Shown here: one piece after another, positions 35,368-46,017 of the stretch | Numbering within the stretch: the stretch's first letter is position 1 | How the letters are laid out: each line of letters begins with the position of its first letter | Assembly (NCBI GenBank): GCA_016841765.1 | Contig: JAENYN010000004.1 | Coordinates: 61,155-125,154 of the forward strand | Direction: 5' to 3' | From: Guptibacillus hwajinpoensis | GTDB lineage: Bacteria > Bacillota > Bacilli > Bacillales > Bacillaceae_O | Length of the DNA stretch: 64,000 nt | Made by a program: the position numbers and the translations under genes | Notes under the pieces: generated by a model | Told to the model about the DNA's origin: nothing | What the model saw: the letters and a program-made list of their open reading frames with translations, nothing else | Database searches by the model: none

Positions 35368-37164
35368 ATGTTCCGGCATTGGGGATTGCAAAAACGATTT
35401 GCAGCCGTATTCCTCCTGTTTATCACCCTGCCGACGCTGTTGTTTGGAAGTCTGATTTATTACCAGGCTACAAAGACCTATAAGCATCAGGCGGAGCGGA
35501 ACGCGGTTGACCGACTGGAAAAGAACGAACAAAACTTAACATCTATTATCAGGTCAATTGAAAATATGTCAAGTTATATGATATATGATGAGAGTTTCCG
35601 GAGATTTTTTACTACTCTTGAAAATGAAAGGTTTCAGCCAAAATACAAACAAGCGGAAGAAAACATTAAAGGTTACTTTACATTTCAGCTAACTTCTCAT
35701 GCGTTTATCGATTCGATATTGCTTGTCGGTTCGGAAGGCCAAACCCTAAAGTTCGGTAATCCGGTAATTGCCGATGAAGGAGCGCTGGATGTACAAACAG
35801 CAATAAAAGAAGGTGCTCTTTTATGGAGTGAGTCTTACGAGGTTACAAGTGAGTGGAACGGAGAAAAACATGTCATCAGTTTATCAAGGGTGATCAATGA
35901 TATTAATAACATTAACGAACCGATAGGCATGGTGAGGATCCGTCTTGATGCCAAAAAGCTTTTTAATTCAATTGAAGCCCGCCCCACTTACCAGTATGGG
36001 GACTATTTTGTTGTTGATAGAACAGGGGAGGTCATCCTGCACCATGATTCTTCCTTGTTGGGCCGGTTATACCCGGAGCAAAAAGTAATCGACCTTTTAC
36101 AAAACGAGAATCGCTCTTATAAGAACATTCGTAATGACAATGGGGCATTTCTAGCGGTAAAAAAACCGATTAAAGGGACAAGCTGGTATTCCGTTGCGGT
36201 TGTTGATGAAGGAATAATTGTTGGTGAAATGAACAAAGTGAGAACGCTGATTTTGCTAATGTTTTTGCTGCTGATTGTTCTCGGGATATCTGCGTTTGCT
36301 GGATTCTATTTAAATCAAGTGAAACGGATTACCGAGTTGACAAGAAAGACAAGGCAGCTGGGCTCAGGAAACTTTGGAACAAGAGTAGAAGTAACGTCAA
36401 GAGATGAAATTGGCCAGCTTGGCATCCATTTCAATACAATGGCGAACATGATTCAATCCTATATCAACCGGGAGTATAAGCTGAAGTTGAAACAGAAGGA
36501 GACTGAGCTGAAAGCATTGCAAAACCAGATGGACCCACACTTTTTATATAACACGCTTGATATGATCAGGTGGACGGCCAGACTGGAAAAAGCCGGTGAA
36601 ACAGGATTGCTTATTGAGCGGCTATCCAGGATTTTCAGAATGAACCTGAACAACGGAAAAACATGGGTGAGACTTGAAGAAGAACTTGCTTATATACGAA
36701 ATTACCTGGAATTGCAGAAAAAACGTATGGGAGACCGTCTTCATTACCATCTTGATGTTGATGAGAAAACTGCCGAACAGGCCTATGTCATAAAGCAAAT
36801 TTTACAGCCGCTAGTCGAAAACAGCATTATTCACGGATTCCGAGATCTGCCGATACCGGGGATCATTACAATACGCGTACGTCGCCGTGAAAAAGAGATA
36901 CGAATTGATATTCTTGATAACGGACGGGGGTTCGCAGAAGAAAGTGCTAGTCAAAAAACAGGTGCAGGCAGCGGGTTTGCACTTGAAAATATTTCTGAGC
37001 GGCTTGAGATGGCCTTCGGAGAAGAAGGCCAATTAAAGCGGATGCCTGCAGATTCAGGCGTATGGATGAGGCTGATTTTGCCTTTTCTTACAAAAACGGA
37101 TGTACAGAAGTTGACAAACGAAATGGGTGAAACGGATGGCAATCAAAATGATGTTAGTCGATGA
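35368..37164 (+). CDS. YesM-like sensor histidine kinase
   Basis: The 598-residue membrane kinase has two helices (about 8-32 and 293-315) flanking an extracellular dCache-like sensor domain, a HAMP domain (about 312-368) and a His_kinase domain of the LytS/YesM type with MDPHFLYNTL, where H391 is the phosphorylated residue. The HATPase_c part contains LVENSIIHGF and ILDNGRGF. It pairs with the following response regulator, whose start overlaps by 29 bases. In B. subtilis, kinases of this type control ABC importers for oligosaccharides. Its neighbours suggest it senses a beta-glucoside, alone or through the binding protein. Confidence 0.9.
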   Translation: MFRHWGLQKRFAAVFLLFITLPTLLFGSLIYYQATKTYKHQAERNAVDRLEKNEQNLTSIIRSIENMSSYMIYDESFRRFFTTLENERFQPKYKQAEENIKGYFTFQLTSHAFIDSILLVGSEGQTLKFGNPVIADEGALDVQTAIKEGALLWSESYEVTSEWNGEKHVISLSRVINDINNINEPIGMVRIRLDAKKLFNSIEARPTYQYGDYFVVDRTGEVILHHDSSLLGRLYPEQKVIDLLQNENRSYKNIRNDNGAFLAVKKPIKGTSWYSVAVVDEGIIVGEMNKVRTLILLMFLLLIVLGISAFAGFYLNQVKRITELTRKTRQLGSGNFGTRVEVTSRDEIGQLGIHFNTMANMIQSYINREYKLKLKQKETELKALQNQMDPHFLYNTLDMIRWTARLEKAGETGLLIERLSRIFRMNLNNGKTWVRLEEELAYIRNYLELQKKRMGDRLHYHLDVDEKTAEQAYVIKQILQPLVENSIIHGFRDLPIPGIITIRVRRREKEIRIDILDNGRGFAEESASQKTGAGSGFALENISERLEMAFGEEGQLKRMPADSGVWMRLILPFLTKTDVQKLTNEMGETDGNQNDVSR

Positions 37165-38698
37165 TGAGCCCATCATTCTCCGTGGATTGAAAGAAACGAT
37201 AGAATGGGCGGAGTATGGAATTGAAATTGCCGCAACTGCAAGAGACGGAGAGGAGGCAATTGAGGCCATAGGAAGTGATCCGTCTATCCAAATTATCGTC
37301 ACGGATGTGAAAATGCCGAATAAAGATGGTTTGCAGCTGACGGCTTACCTTCATACAAAGCATCCAGACAAGAAAGTCATTATGCTGAGTGGCTATGATG
37401 AATTTGAATATGCCCAGAAGGCGATGCAATTAGGGGTAAAACACTATTTGCTGAAGCCGGTTGATGTGGATGAGCTGATTCAAGTGGTAACGGCGATCGC
37501 CAGCGATATTAAATCAGAGGAAATCAAATCTGCGCAGTACATGAAAACAGGGCTAGAAAACGCGATTTATCATTATGTATTAGGGAACCCGAAGACCGAT
37601 ACTTTTCCCGAGGATGAATGGGGGAAATTGAGCATTTACCCCTTTATAAGCTCAATTCGGAATGACGACCTTTCACTTGCCGCCCTTTTGCTTAAAGAAG
37701 ATTCTTACTTGAAGTATCAGTGGAAAAAGGCAGTCGAACAGCAGGTCGAGGAAAAAGGGTTCTCCAGCATTTCCGTTTTTATCGGTAAAAACAGCCTGCT
37801 GACATGCCTATTCGATTATCCGGAAAAAAGCGAATTCCCGCAATCGCTATTGCCTTTGGCAGAAGAACAAAAAGGAGAGATATCTTTCCAGCTGCAGTAT
37901 GGCCTGCACAACAAGAGTGTACATTTACCCCATCTTTCCGAAGCGGTAAAAGATATGAATGAAGGCTTGGATTCTTTTCCTATTCAGGACGAGCCCTACC
38001 TGTTGTCTACGGCTAAAAGGGAGTTGCAATGGAAACCGGGGGAGTGTCCAACTGATCTGGAAAAAAAGTTGATATCAGCCGTATTCACCGGGGGAGAAGA
38101 AGATGTGCAAACTGCGATAAGAAAACTATTCCATTGTTTTCGAACTGAACACTTCCTCATCGCAGATGTAATCGAAACATCTTCCCGAATTCTTATACAG
38201 CTCCGGGAGCGTTATCGGGAAGTCGCCGGAAAACGGCAAATCGATCTGCCGTTTCAGGTGAAGAAATCGCTAGATGAACAAGTCTACAACACGTATTCCA
38301 TAATAAGAGATTTGTTTGAAAAAGACATCAAACAAGTGGTGTGGATGCTGGAGGAAAAACGGACAGCTGGAAAAGACGGGATTATCGACAAGGCGGAACA
38401 ATACATTCATTCCTACTACGCTTCTTCGATAAAAGCTCAGGAAGTTGCGGATGTCATCAACGTGACGCCAAACTATTTCAGTACGCTTTTTAAACAGAAG
38501 ACCGGAAAAACGTTTAATGAATATGTGAACGAACTGCGAATCGAAAAAGCCAAGACATTGCTCAAAGAAACCCCTTTTAAAGTCAGTGATATAGCAGAGC
38601 AGGTCGGCTATCACGAATACAAATATTTCGTGGAAGTGTTTAAAAAAATGACAGGCTTGACACCGACAAAATATCGGAAATGGACATCATCTCAATAA
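37136..38698 (+). CDS. YesN-like response regulator with AraC-type DNA-binding domain
   Basis: The 520-residue regulator has a receiver domain (1-120) with D9, D10, phospho-acceptor D57 in IIVTDVKMPN and K107 in LLKPVD, a long middle part (about 130-410) and a C-terminal AraC domain (about 415-520: ITPNYFSTLFKQKTGKTFNE-like segment and VGYHEYKYFVEVFKKMTG). The true start is probably ATG 37136, overlapping the kinase gene; GTG 37127 is possible. The likely target is the operon's own promoter, where TCGGATA repeats lie at 32124 and 32145. Confidence 0.9.
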   Translation: MAIKMMLVDDEPIILRGLKETIEWAEYGIEIAATARDGEEAIEAIGSDPSIQIIVTDVKMPNKDGLQLTAYLHTKHPDKKVIMLSGYDEFEYAQKAMQLGVKHYLLKPVDVDELIQVVTAIASDIKSEEIKSAQYMKTGLENAIYHYVLGNPKTDTFPEDEWGKLSIYPFISSIRNDDLSLAALLLKEDSYLKYQWKKAVEQQVEEKGFSSISVFIGKNSLLTCLFDYPEKSEFPQSLLPLAEEQKGEISFQLQYGLHNKSVHLPHLSEAVKDMNEGLDSFPIQDEPYLLSTAKRELQWKPGECPTDLEKKLISAVFTGGEEDVQTAIRKLFHCFRTEHFLIADVIETSSRILIQLRERYREVAGKRQIDLPFQVKKSLDEQVYNTYSIIRDLFEKDIKQVVWMLEEKRTAGKDGIIDKAEQYIHSYYASSIKAQEVADVINVTPNYFSTLFKQKTGKTFNEYVNELRIEKAKTLLKETPFKVSDIAEQVGYHEYKYFVEVFKKMTGLTPTKYRKWTSSQ

Positions 38699-38725
38699 CA
38701 AACGATACACAGAGGAGTGGATCAC

Positions 38726-40168
38726 ATGGAAGATACAAAAACAATCACCGTACCAAACGATTTCATCCTGGGTGCAGCCGTTTCAGCATGGCAGACCGAA
38801 GGATGGTCCGGCAAAAAGGAAGGGCAGGATTCCTTTTTGGACCTCTGGTATAAAAACAACAAGCATGTATGGCACAACGGGTACGGTCCGGCGGTCGCAA
38901 CTGATTTCAGAAACCGCTATAAAGAGGATATCGGGTATATGAAGGAAATCGGACTGACCCATTTCCGCACATCGATTAACTGGTCACGCTTTCTGACTGA
39001 TTATGAAAACGCTGTCGTTGATGAGGAATATGCGGCTTATATAGGGGATATGATCGATGAACTGCTGGAAAAAGGCGTTGAACCAATGATTTGCCTGGAA
39101 CATTATGAAGTCCCGCGGAAGCTGTTTGAACAATACGGCGGCTGGAATTCGAAACACGTCGTCGAGCTGTTCGTGAAATATGCTGAAAAGGTGTTCGAGC
39201 GTTTCGGAGACCGGGTCAAGCACTGGTTCACCTTTAATGAGCCGGTCGTCATCCAAACCCGCGTCTACCTTGATGCGATCCGCTACCCGTATGAGCAAAA
39301 CACCGAAAAATGGATGCAATGGAACTTTAACAAAAACCTCGCTACCGCAAAAGTTGTGAAATTGTTTAAGGAAATGGGCTTGAAGGAGAAAAACGGCGCG
39401 AAAATCGGCAACATCATTAACCCTGAAGTGACCTATGCCCGTTCAAGCGCCCCGCACGACCAGGAAGCGGCCCGCATGTACGACCTGTTTTTCAACCGGA
39501 TGTTTTTGGATCCATCCATTAAAGGGGAGTTCCCGGCTGAGTTATTCGAGCTGCTGGACAAGCATAATGTCAAGTTCGACTATACAGAAGAAGAACTTAC
39601 AATCATTAAAGAAAACACGGTTGACTATGTCGGCTTGAACCTCTACTTCCCGCACAGAGTAAAAGCGCGCACATCCGCCTGGAACGAAAACGTTCCATTC
39701 CATCCGGAATACTATTATGAGAAGTTCGACTTGCCTGGCAAAAAGATGAACCCGTACCGCGGCTGGGAAATCTTCCCGCAAATCATGTACGATATGGCAA
39801 TCCGCATGAAAGAAGAGTACGGCAACATTGAATGGTTCATTGCTGAAAACGGAATGGGAGTTGAAAATGAACAGCGCTTCAAAAATGAAGAAGGCATGAT
39901 TGAAGATGAGTACCGGATCGAATTTATCGGTGAGCACCTGAAATGGCTCCTGAAGGCGGCAGAGGAAGGGGCTAATTGCAAAGGCTATATGTTGTGGGCG
40001 TTTTCCGACAACGTTTCTCCGATGAATGCCTTCAAAAACAGATACGGGCTTGTCAGCATCGACCTGGAAAACGACCGGGCCCGCTCCTTGAAAAAATCGG
40101 CGTACTGGTACAAAGATCTCATTGAAAACCGTCAATTTGAAGCACATAACGATGACGTAAACAAATAA
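38726..40168 (+). CDS. Glycoside hydrolase family 1, probable 6-phospho-beta-glucosidase
   Basis: The 480-residue GH1 enzyme has the acid/base E172 in TFNEPVV and nucleophile E374 in IAENGMGV. The C-terminal segment SDNVSPMNAFKNRYGL gives S431, K437 and Y440, the Ser-Lys-Tyr set that binds the 6-phosphate in phospho-GH1 enzymes, so phosphorylated beta-glucosides are the likely substrates. It has no signal peptide and acts in the cytoplasm. GAGGAG precedes ATG 38726. It follows the response regulator by 27 bases, in one operon with ABC importer, ROK kinase and GH4. Confidence 0.88.
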   Translation: MEDTKTITVPNDFILGAAVSAWQTEGWSGKKEGQDSFLDLWYKNNKHVWHNGYGPAVATDFRNRYKEDIGYMKEIGLTHFRTSINWSRFLTDYENAVVDEEYAAYIGDMIDELLEKGVEPMICLEHYEVPRKLFEQYGGWNSKHVVELFVKYAEKVFERFGDRVKHWFTFNEPVVIQTRVYLDAIRYPYEQNTEKWMQWNFNKNLATAKVVKLFKEMGLKEKNGAKIGNIINPEVTYARSSAPHDQEAARMYDLFFNRMFLDPSIKGEFPAELFELLDKHNVKFDYTEEELTIIKENTVDYVGLNLYFPHRVKARTSAWNENVPFHPEYYYEKFDLPGKKMNPYRGWEIFPQIMYDMAIRMKEEYGNIEWFIAENGMGVENEQRFKNEEGMIEDEYRIEFIGEHLKWLLKAAEEGANCKGYMLWAFSDNVSPMNAFKNRYGLVSIDLENDRARSLKKSAYWYKDLIENRQFEAHNDDVNK

Positions 40169-40187
40169 TAGATTGATCGAACAACTG

Positions 40188-40220
40188 AAAGAGATAGTTT
40201 CAAAGCTATCTCTTTTCGTT
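40188..40220 (+). terminator. Terminator-like hairpin behind the GH1 gene
   Basis: AAAGAGATAG and CTATCTCTTT form a 10-bp stem around TTTCAAAG, followed by TCGTTT. It may let only part of transcription pass into the ROK gene. Confidence 0.65.
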
Positions 40221-40246
40221 TAGTCCGAATAAAAAGAGGTGATCGG

Positions 40247-41188
40247 ATGGACAACTATTTGGCATTTGATATAGGAGGAACATTTATTAAATTCGGTATC
40301 GTATCAGAGGACGGCGACTTATTGGAAAGCGGCAAAATGAAAACGCCGGGAGACCTGAATTCTTTATTGAGCATTCTCGCCGAAAAGGCTGGTGCCTACC
40401 CTGGTGTAAAAGGGATTGCCGTCAGTGCTCCCGGTTCTGTGTCAAATGATGGAGTCATTTACGGATCAAGCGCCATCCCGTTCCTGCACGGGCCGAACAT
40501 TAAAAACTTGATTGCGGACGGAACCGGCAAACGTGTCTTTCTCGAAAATGATGCCAATTGCGCGGCGTATGCTGAAGTATGGAAAGGGGCAGCAAAAGGT
40601 AAAAAAGATGTCCTTGTTGTTGTGATTGGCACAGGCATCGGGGGCGCGGTCATTAAAAATGGGGAAATCCACAAAGGTGCCCACCTGCATGGCGGTGAGT
40701 TCGGCTATATGCTACTTTCGGATACGTTTACAGACAGTGACGATCTATGGGCGCGGCGGGCATCCATGGGAGCACTTGTCAGGAAAGTGGCCAAAGCAAA
40801 ACAGGTAGAAAAAGACCTGCTTTCCGGTGAGAAAATATTTGAAATGGCCGAAGCGGGTGATCGGGATTGCATCAAAGCAGTTGATGAATTTCATCACCTG
40901 CTGGCAATTGGCATCTATAACCTTCAGTATATTTATGATCCGGAAATCATTTTGATCGGCGGAGGAATCAGCGCCCGTGAAGAATTGATCCATGACATCA
41001 ATGAAAGGCTCGACCGCATCATCGGTGCTATTCACCTCGCAAAATTGAAACCGGCCATCGCCGCCTGCCATTTCCGCCAGAACGCCAACCTTCTCGGAGC
41101 CGTTTATGGCATTCAAAAAGAAATAGAGGAAAAAAATCATACAGCGGCAAGTCCCGAGGGGAGGCATAAAGTTGAAAAAAGGGCTTAA
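40247..41188 (+). CDS. ROK-family sugar kinase, possible beta-glucoside kinase (BglK-like)
   Basis: The 313-residue ROK protein has the ATP site FDIGGTFIKFGIV, the catalytic Asp D102 in LENDANCAAYAE, and VIGTGIGGAVIKNGEIHKGA with the usual Gly-rich motif. The CxCGxxGC zinc motif of many ROK kinases is missing; AHLHGGEFGYMLLSD retains the His/Glu region. The helix-turn-helix of ROK repressors is absent, so it is a kinase. Between GH1 and GH4 phosphoglycosidases and an ABC importer it probably phosphorylates a beta-glucoside at the 6-position, as BglK does; glucokinase is the alternative. AAAAAGAGGTG precedes ATG 40247. Confidence 0.8.
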   Translation: MDNYLAFDIGGTFIKFGIVSEDGDLLESGKMKTPGDLNSLLSILAEKAGAYPGVKGIAVSAPGSVSNDGVIYGSSAIPFLHGPNIKNLIADGTGKRVFLENDANCAAYAEVWKGAAKGKKDVLVVVIGTGIGGAVIKNGEIHKGAHLHGGEFGYMLLSDTFTDSDDLWARRASMGALVRKVAKAKQVEKDLLSGEKIFEMAEAGDRDCIKAVDEFHHLLAIGIYNLQYIYDPEIILIGGGISAREELIHDINERLDRIIGAIHLAKLKPAIAACHFRQNANLLGAVYGIQKEIEEKNHTAASPEGRHKVEKRA

Positions 41189-42500
41189 AATTGCAGTTAT
41201 TGGCGGAGGGTCCAGCTACACACCTGAACTAATCGAAGGGTTTATTAACCGGTACAGCGAACTTCCGGTAAGCGAACTCTGGCTTGTCGATATTGAAAGA
41301 GGAAAAGAAAAGCTTGAAATAACCGGAAACCTTGCCAAAAGAATGATTAAAAAAGCAGGATTGCCGATCGAAGTGCATTTAACCTTTGATCGCCGGTCAG
41401 CCTTGAACGAAGCCGATTTCGTCATCACCCAATTCAGGGCCGGACTGCTTGAAGCAAGGGCAATAGATGAACGGATTCCGATGAAGTATGGCGTCCTTGG
41501 CCAGGAGACGAACGGTCCCGGCGGGATGTTCAAAGCATTCCGCACCATCCCTATTATTTTGGATATCTGCACTGAAATGGAACAGGTATGTCCGGATGCA
41601 TGGCTGATCAACTTCACGAATCCAGCAGGAATGGTAACAGAAGCGGTACTGCGTTATTCGAGCCATACCAAAGTTGTCGGTTTATGCAATGTGCCGATCG
41701 GGATGGAAAAAGCAGCAGCCAAACTGCTGGAAGCGGATCCCGCCCGGGTGCGCATCGACTTTGCCGGCTTGAACCATATGGTGTACGGCCTGGATGCCTA
41801 CCTTGATGGAGTCAGTGTAAAAGAGAGATTGATCGAGTTAATGACCACTTCCACAACGGAAAGCATTGTCAAAAACATTGATGGAGCGGAATGGGAGCCA
41901 TCGTTTATGAAGGCTTTAAATCTGCTTACCTGTCCCTATCATGCGTATTATTATAAAACATCAGAAAAGGTGCAGAAGGGTATAAGGGACGCCGAGGAAA
42001 AAGGGACAAGGGCAGAAGTTGTTCAGCAGATTGAAAAAGAACTATTCGAATTGTACAAAGACCCGAATCTGGATGTAAAGCCACCCCAACTCGAAGAACG
42101 GGGCGGCGCATACTATTCCGAGGCTGCAGTCCGCTTGATCGCATCTATTTATACGGATAAGGGTGATATCCAGCCGGTCAACACAAGGAACAATGGAGCC
42201 ATTGCTGGTTTGCCGGACGATTCCGCTGTTGAGGTGAGTTCAGTCATCACGAAGTCCGGACCAAAACCACTTGCATTCGGACAATTGCCGGTTCCGGTCC
42301 GAGGCCTCGTCCAGCAAATTAAATCGTTTGAGCGTACGGTGATTGAAGCGGCTGTATCAGGGGATTATGACAAAGCCGTCCTGGCTCTCACAATCAACCC
42401 GCTTGTAGCATCTGATACACTTGCGAGACAGATAGTGGATGAAATGCTTGAAGCTCATAAAGAGAACCTACCACAATTTTTTACTGCAAATAGTAAATGA
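41172..42500 (+). CDS. Glycoside hydrolase family 4, probable 6-phospho-beta-glucosidase
   Basis: The 442-residue GH4 enzyme uses NAD+ and a metal (Mn2+ in the family). It has the NAD motif VIGGGSSYTPELIEG, the metal ligands C172 (LCNVPIG) and H202 (GLNHMVYG) and NTRNNGAIAGLP typical of LicH/BglT-type phospho-beta-glucosidases. The start is TTG 41172, with GGGGAGG seven bases upstream, overlapping the end of the ROK gene by 17 bases, so the two are coupled. It would hydrolyse the phosphorylated disaccharide made by the kinase. GH4 also contains galacturonidases, but the LicH-like motifs speak against that. Confidence 0.87.
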   Translation: MKKGLKIAVIGGGSSYTPELIEGFINRYSELPVSELWLVDIERGKEKLEITGNLAKRMIKKAGLPIEVHLTFDRRSALNEADFVITQFRAGLLEARAIDERIPMKYGVLGQETNGPGGMFKAFRTIPIILDICTEMEQVCPDAWLINFTNPAGMVTEAVLRYSSHTKVVGLCNVPIGMEKAAAKLLEADPARVRIDFAGLNHMVYGLDAYLDGVSVKERLIELMTTSTTESIVKNIDGAEWEPSFMKALNLLTCPYHAYYYKTSEKVQKGIRDAEEKGTRAEVVQQIEKELFELYKDPNLDVKPPQLEERGGAYYSEAAVRLIASIYTDKGDIQPVNTRNNGAIAGLPDDSAVEVSSVITKSGPKPLAFGQLPVPVRGLVQQIKSFERTVIEAAVSGDYDKAVLALTINPLVASDTLARQIVDEMLEAHKENLPQFFTANSK

Positions 42501-42509
42501 GGTGATAAC

Positions 42510-43550
<1,041 letters not shown>

Positions 43551-43568
43551 AAGAGAAGCAAATTTTAT

Positions 43569-43604
43569 GAGGGGATTGCCTGGCAATTGCCAGGCAATTC
43601 CCTC
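43569..43604. repeat. Hairpin, repeat family A, behind uxuA
   Basis: GAGGGGATTGCCTGGCAA is followed directly by TTGCCAGGCAATTCCCTC (one mismatch). It probably acts as terminator of the beta-glucoside operon. Confidence 0.8.
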
Positions 43605-43632
43605 GCATTTCTTCTTCAATTTCATCCATTCC

Positions 43633-43790
43633 ATGAATCCTCACCCTCCCACAACACACCAATCCAAAAACAAGCTATACTACATAATTGGCGTGTCAAT
43701 TTTCTGGCAACCTATAACTATCTCCTCCAATTTAATGAATCCGTACGCTCCATCAACACAAAACTTCCAAAATAAGTTATACTCAAAAAG
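43633..43790 (+). repeat. Two imperfect direct repeats in the MFS gene leader
   Basis: 43633-43689 and 43735-43790 are alike: both run ATGAATCC, then a CTCC..CAACACA stretch, then CCAAAA-AA-AAG-TATACT. They contain TATACT-type -10 sequences (about 43675 and 43778). The leader seems to be duplicated, perhaps giving two promoters. Confidence 0.6.
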
Positions 43791-43827
43791 CAATTATCTA
43801 ACCGCCCAAACAAAAGGAGTCCTCACC

Positions 43828-44994
43828 ATGGTAAACAAACAATCCATCTTCTCACTAAAAGCATTCTTATATTTCTTCAACTCAACCGTGACACTCATCA
43901 TCAGCTTTCTTCCGCTCTATTTCCGCGATAAAGGACTCACGACAGCGCAAATCGGAACACTGCTATCAATTGGTCCATTCGCGGCCTTACTCGTCCAGCC
44001 GATGTCTGGTTATTTGAGTGATAAATTCAAAACAGTGAAAAAAGTGCTGATTGCCTGCCTGATCGGCGTCATCCTGGCAAGCACTGTCCTTTTCCAGATG
44101 GAATCTTATATTACCATTATCATTATGGTCGCCATCTTTTACACTTTCATGGGACCGATCGGTGCTCTTGCCGACAGCCTGAGCCAGCGGGTCGCCGGGA
44201 TTGCCGGGGTTCCGTTCGGCAGCATCCGCATGTGGGGATCGATTGGTTTTGCGGTCACCTCACTCATCGGCGGGATGATTCTTGAAAAAATCGGCATTAG
44301 CAACCTGATGTATCCTTACCTGGTTCTTGGCGCGAGTGCCCTTGCTGCCGCCTTTTTCGTCCGCGATGTGAATGCATCGAGTACGCCTGTTACACTGAAA
44401 GACGCTTCACGGCTGTTAAAGAAGCCCGAGTTGTCCATTTTCCTGGGACTCATTATTTTCATCACTGTCGCTCACCGGGCGAATGATTCATTCATCGGTC
44501 TTTATATCGAAAGCCTTGGTGGAAAGGAATCGCTGATAGGATGGGCCTGGTTTATCGGTGTAGCCGCAGAAGCGCTCGTTTTTGCGACAAGCGGCCTGTG
44601 GTTCCGTAAGTTTCAGGAGCTGTCATTTATTATGTTTGCAGGAATCGTATACGGCTTCCGATTTCTGGCCATGTCATTTATTTCGGACCCGGCGTACGTC
44701 CTGCTTCTGCAGCCGCTCCATGGTGTCACATTCGGAGTATTCTACTCGGCCTCATTCCAGTATGTAACGAAAATCCTCCCGGACCATTTGCTTGGAACCG
44801 GGCATCTGCTGCTCGTTGCGACATTTTTCAATGTATCGGGCATCCTGTCATCACTTGCCGGCGGGATGATTTTCGACTGGGCCGGCGGTGATGTGTTGTA
44901 CAGGTTGATCGGCATCAGTGCGTTTTTAGGCACAATCAGCTTATTCATTTATAAACAGATAAAACCTGTGGAAAAAACCGTGTTGGAAAGGTAG
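43828..44994 (+). CDS. MFS transporter (YwbF/LacY-like, MFS_1_like)
   Basis: The 388-residue protein has 12 membrane helices. Typical features are FLPLYFRDKGLTTAQIGTLL and PMSGYLSDKFKTVKK (MFS loop 2-3), RMWGSIGFAV in the fifth segment and HGVTFGVFYSASFQYV in the C-terminal half. It belongs to the MFS_1_like/PPP family that includes B. subtilis YwbF; the substrate is not known and may be a sugar or nucleoside. AAAGGAG precedes ATG 43828; upstream in-frame codons are leader. It is separated from uxuA by a repeat hairpin, so it probably has its own promoter. Confidence 0.82.
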   Translation: MVNKQSIFSLKAFLYFFNSTVTLIISFLPLYFRDKGLTTAQIGTLLSIGPFAALLVQPMSGYLSDKFKTVKKVLIACLIGVILASTVLFQMESYITIIIMVAIFYTFMGPIGALADSLSQRVAGIAGVPFGSIRMWGSIGFAVTSLIGGMILEKIGISNLMYPYLVLGASALAAAFFVRDVNASSTPVTLKDASRLLKKPELSIFLGLIIFITVAHRANDSFIGLYIESLGGKESLIGWAWFIGVAAEALVFATSGLWFRKFQELSFIMFAGIVYGFRFLAMSFISDPAYVLLLQPLHGVTFGVFYSASFQYVTKILPDHLLGTGHLLLVATFFNVSGILSSLAGGMIFDWAGGDVLYRLIGISAFLGTISLFIYKQIKPVEKTVLER

Positions 44995-45142
44995 TTTCGA
45001 ATAAGTAGAAATGTGTAACTAAGCTTCAGATATCCGCGGACCGAATGATTTCACGGCTTGTAGTGTTTCAGCCCTCATTCTAGTGAGCTATGATAACATT
45101 CCAATATAGATATCGTGATATGCACCATAGGGGGAACAAAGG
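44995..45142. other. Intergenic region before the nickel-type transporter, no clear signal
   Basis: This short region has an AT-rich stretch AATATAGATATCGTGATAT around 45100-45120. No clear terminator for the MFS gene, promoter or metal riboswitch was recognised. Base composition becomes visibly AT-richer from here to about 48 kb. Confidence 0.3.
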
Positions 45143-45799
45143 ATGGAATTTGGTTTTCTTTTTATTCTGGCATTTGGGTTTATTCTTGGCATTAAGCATG
45201 CAATTGAACCGGATCATATCATTGCCGTATCAACCATTGCTAGTCAGAGCAGGAAAATATGGAGAGCAGCCTTATCCGGTGTCTTTTGGGGCATCGGCCA
45301 TACGTTTACACTGCTTTCAGTAGGTGTAGTCGTAATTCTTGTTAAGGGGGAAATACCTGAAATATGGGCTATGTCTTTTGAGTTTTTAGTAGGGGTAATG
45401 CTTGTTTACCTTGGGTTCACAAGTGCTCTTTCCTTTCCGGGGATAAAAGGAAACAACTTTGGTCATTCTGATAATAAAAATGTAACTTACTTAAAGTCAA
45501 CGATAATTGGACTGGTACACGGTTTGGCAGGAAGTGCAGCGATGCTTTTATTAACGATTAACACGGTTAAGAGTGTTTGGGAAGGCATAATCTACATTCT
45601 TGTTTTTGGTATTGGGACAGTGATAGGAATGCTTCTTTTTACAACCTTATTAGGAATACCTTTTGTTATGAGTTCAAAAAACCTGAATCTAAATAAAACA
45701 TTGGTTAAGCTTGTCGGCGGTGTCAGTATAGCTTTTGGGTTTTTTTACATGTACAATATTGGAATAAATGAAGGCCTTTTTCGTTTGTGGTTACAATAA
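45143..45799 (+). CDS. UreH/NiCoT-like nickel or cobalt transporter
   Basis: The 218-residue membrane protein has six helices and an early HAIEPDHIIAVSTIAS motif (residues about 19-34), a variant of the HAxDADHI signature of NixA/HoxN-type nickel transporters, followed by GIGHTFTLLSVG; this is the UreH-type subgroup. The second half has LVHGLAGSAAMLLLT, another His-containing membrane motif. Nickel supply would suit the LarA/LarBCE genes 8-15 kb downstream, but cobalt or other roles are possible. AGGGGGAACAAAGG precedes ATG 45143. It is single and followed by a terminator. Confidence 0.75.
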   Translation: MEFGFLFILAFGFILGIKHAIEPDHIIAVSTIASQSRKIWRAALSGVFWGIGHTFTLLSVGVVVILVKGEIPEIWAMSFEFLVGVMLVYLGFTSALSFPGIKGNNFGHSDNKNVTYLKSTIIGLVHGLAGSAAMLLLTINTVKSVWEGIIYILVFGIGTVIGMLLFTTLLGIPFVMSSKNLNLNKTLVKLVGGVSIAFGFFYMYNIGINEGLFRLWLQ

Positions 45800-45820
45800 T
45801 CTAATAATATGATTTAAGAA

Positions 45821-45853
45821 AAATGTCCCTCTACACTAGGGGACATTTTTTTA
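45821..45853 (+). terminator. Terminator behind the nickel-type transporter
   Basis: AAATGTCCC and GGGACATTT form the stem around a short loop, followed by a T-run. Confidence 0.85.
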
Positions 45854-46017
45854 TTATGTTTTTTCCGATTACTTGCCGATAGTTTTTAAAATAGAGGAAT
45901 TACACTTTGTCACCTACTTTCAATTCAGTTAAAGAAATAAATAACAAATTGATAAAAACACAAGGGTATGATACGTTATCAGTAGTGTTGAAAAATGCAA
46001 CAGAGGAGATCGTGGAT

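Noticed and set aside
40247..41188. ROK-family transcriptional repressor
   Set aside because: No N-terminal helix-turn-helix is present; the ATP and catalytic motifs are those of a kinase.
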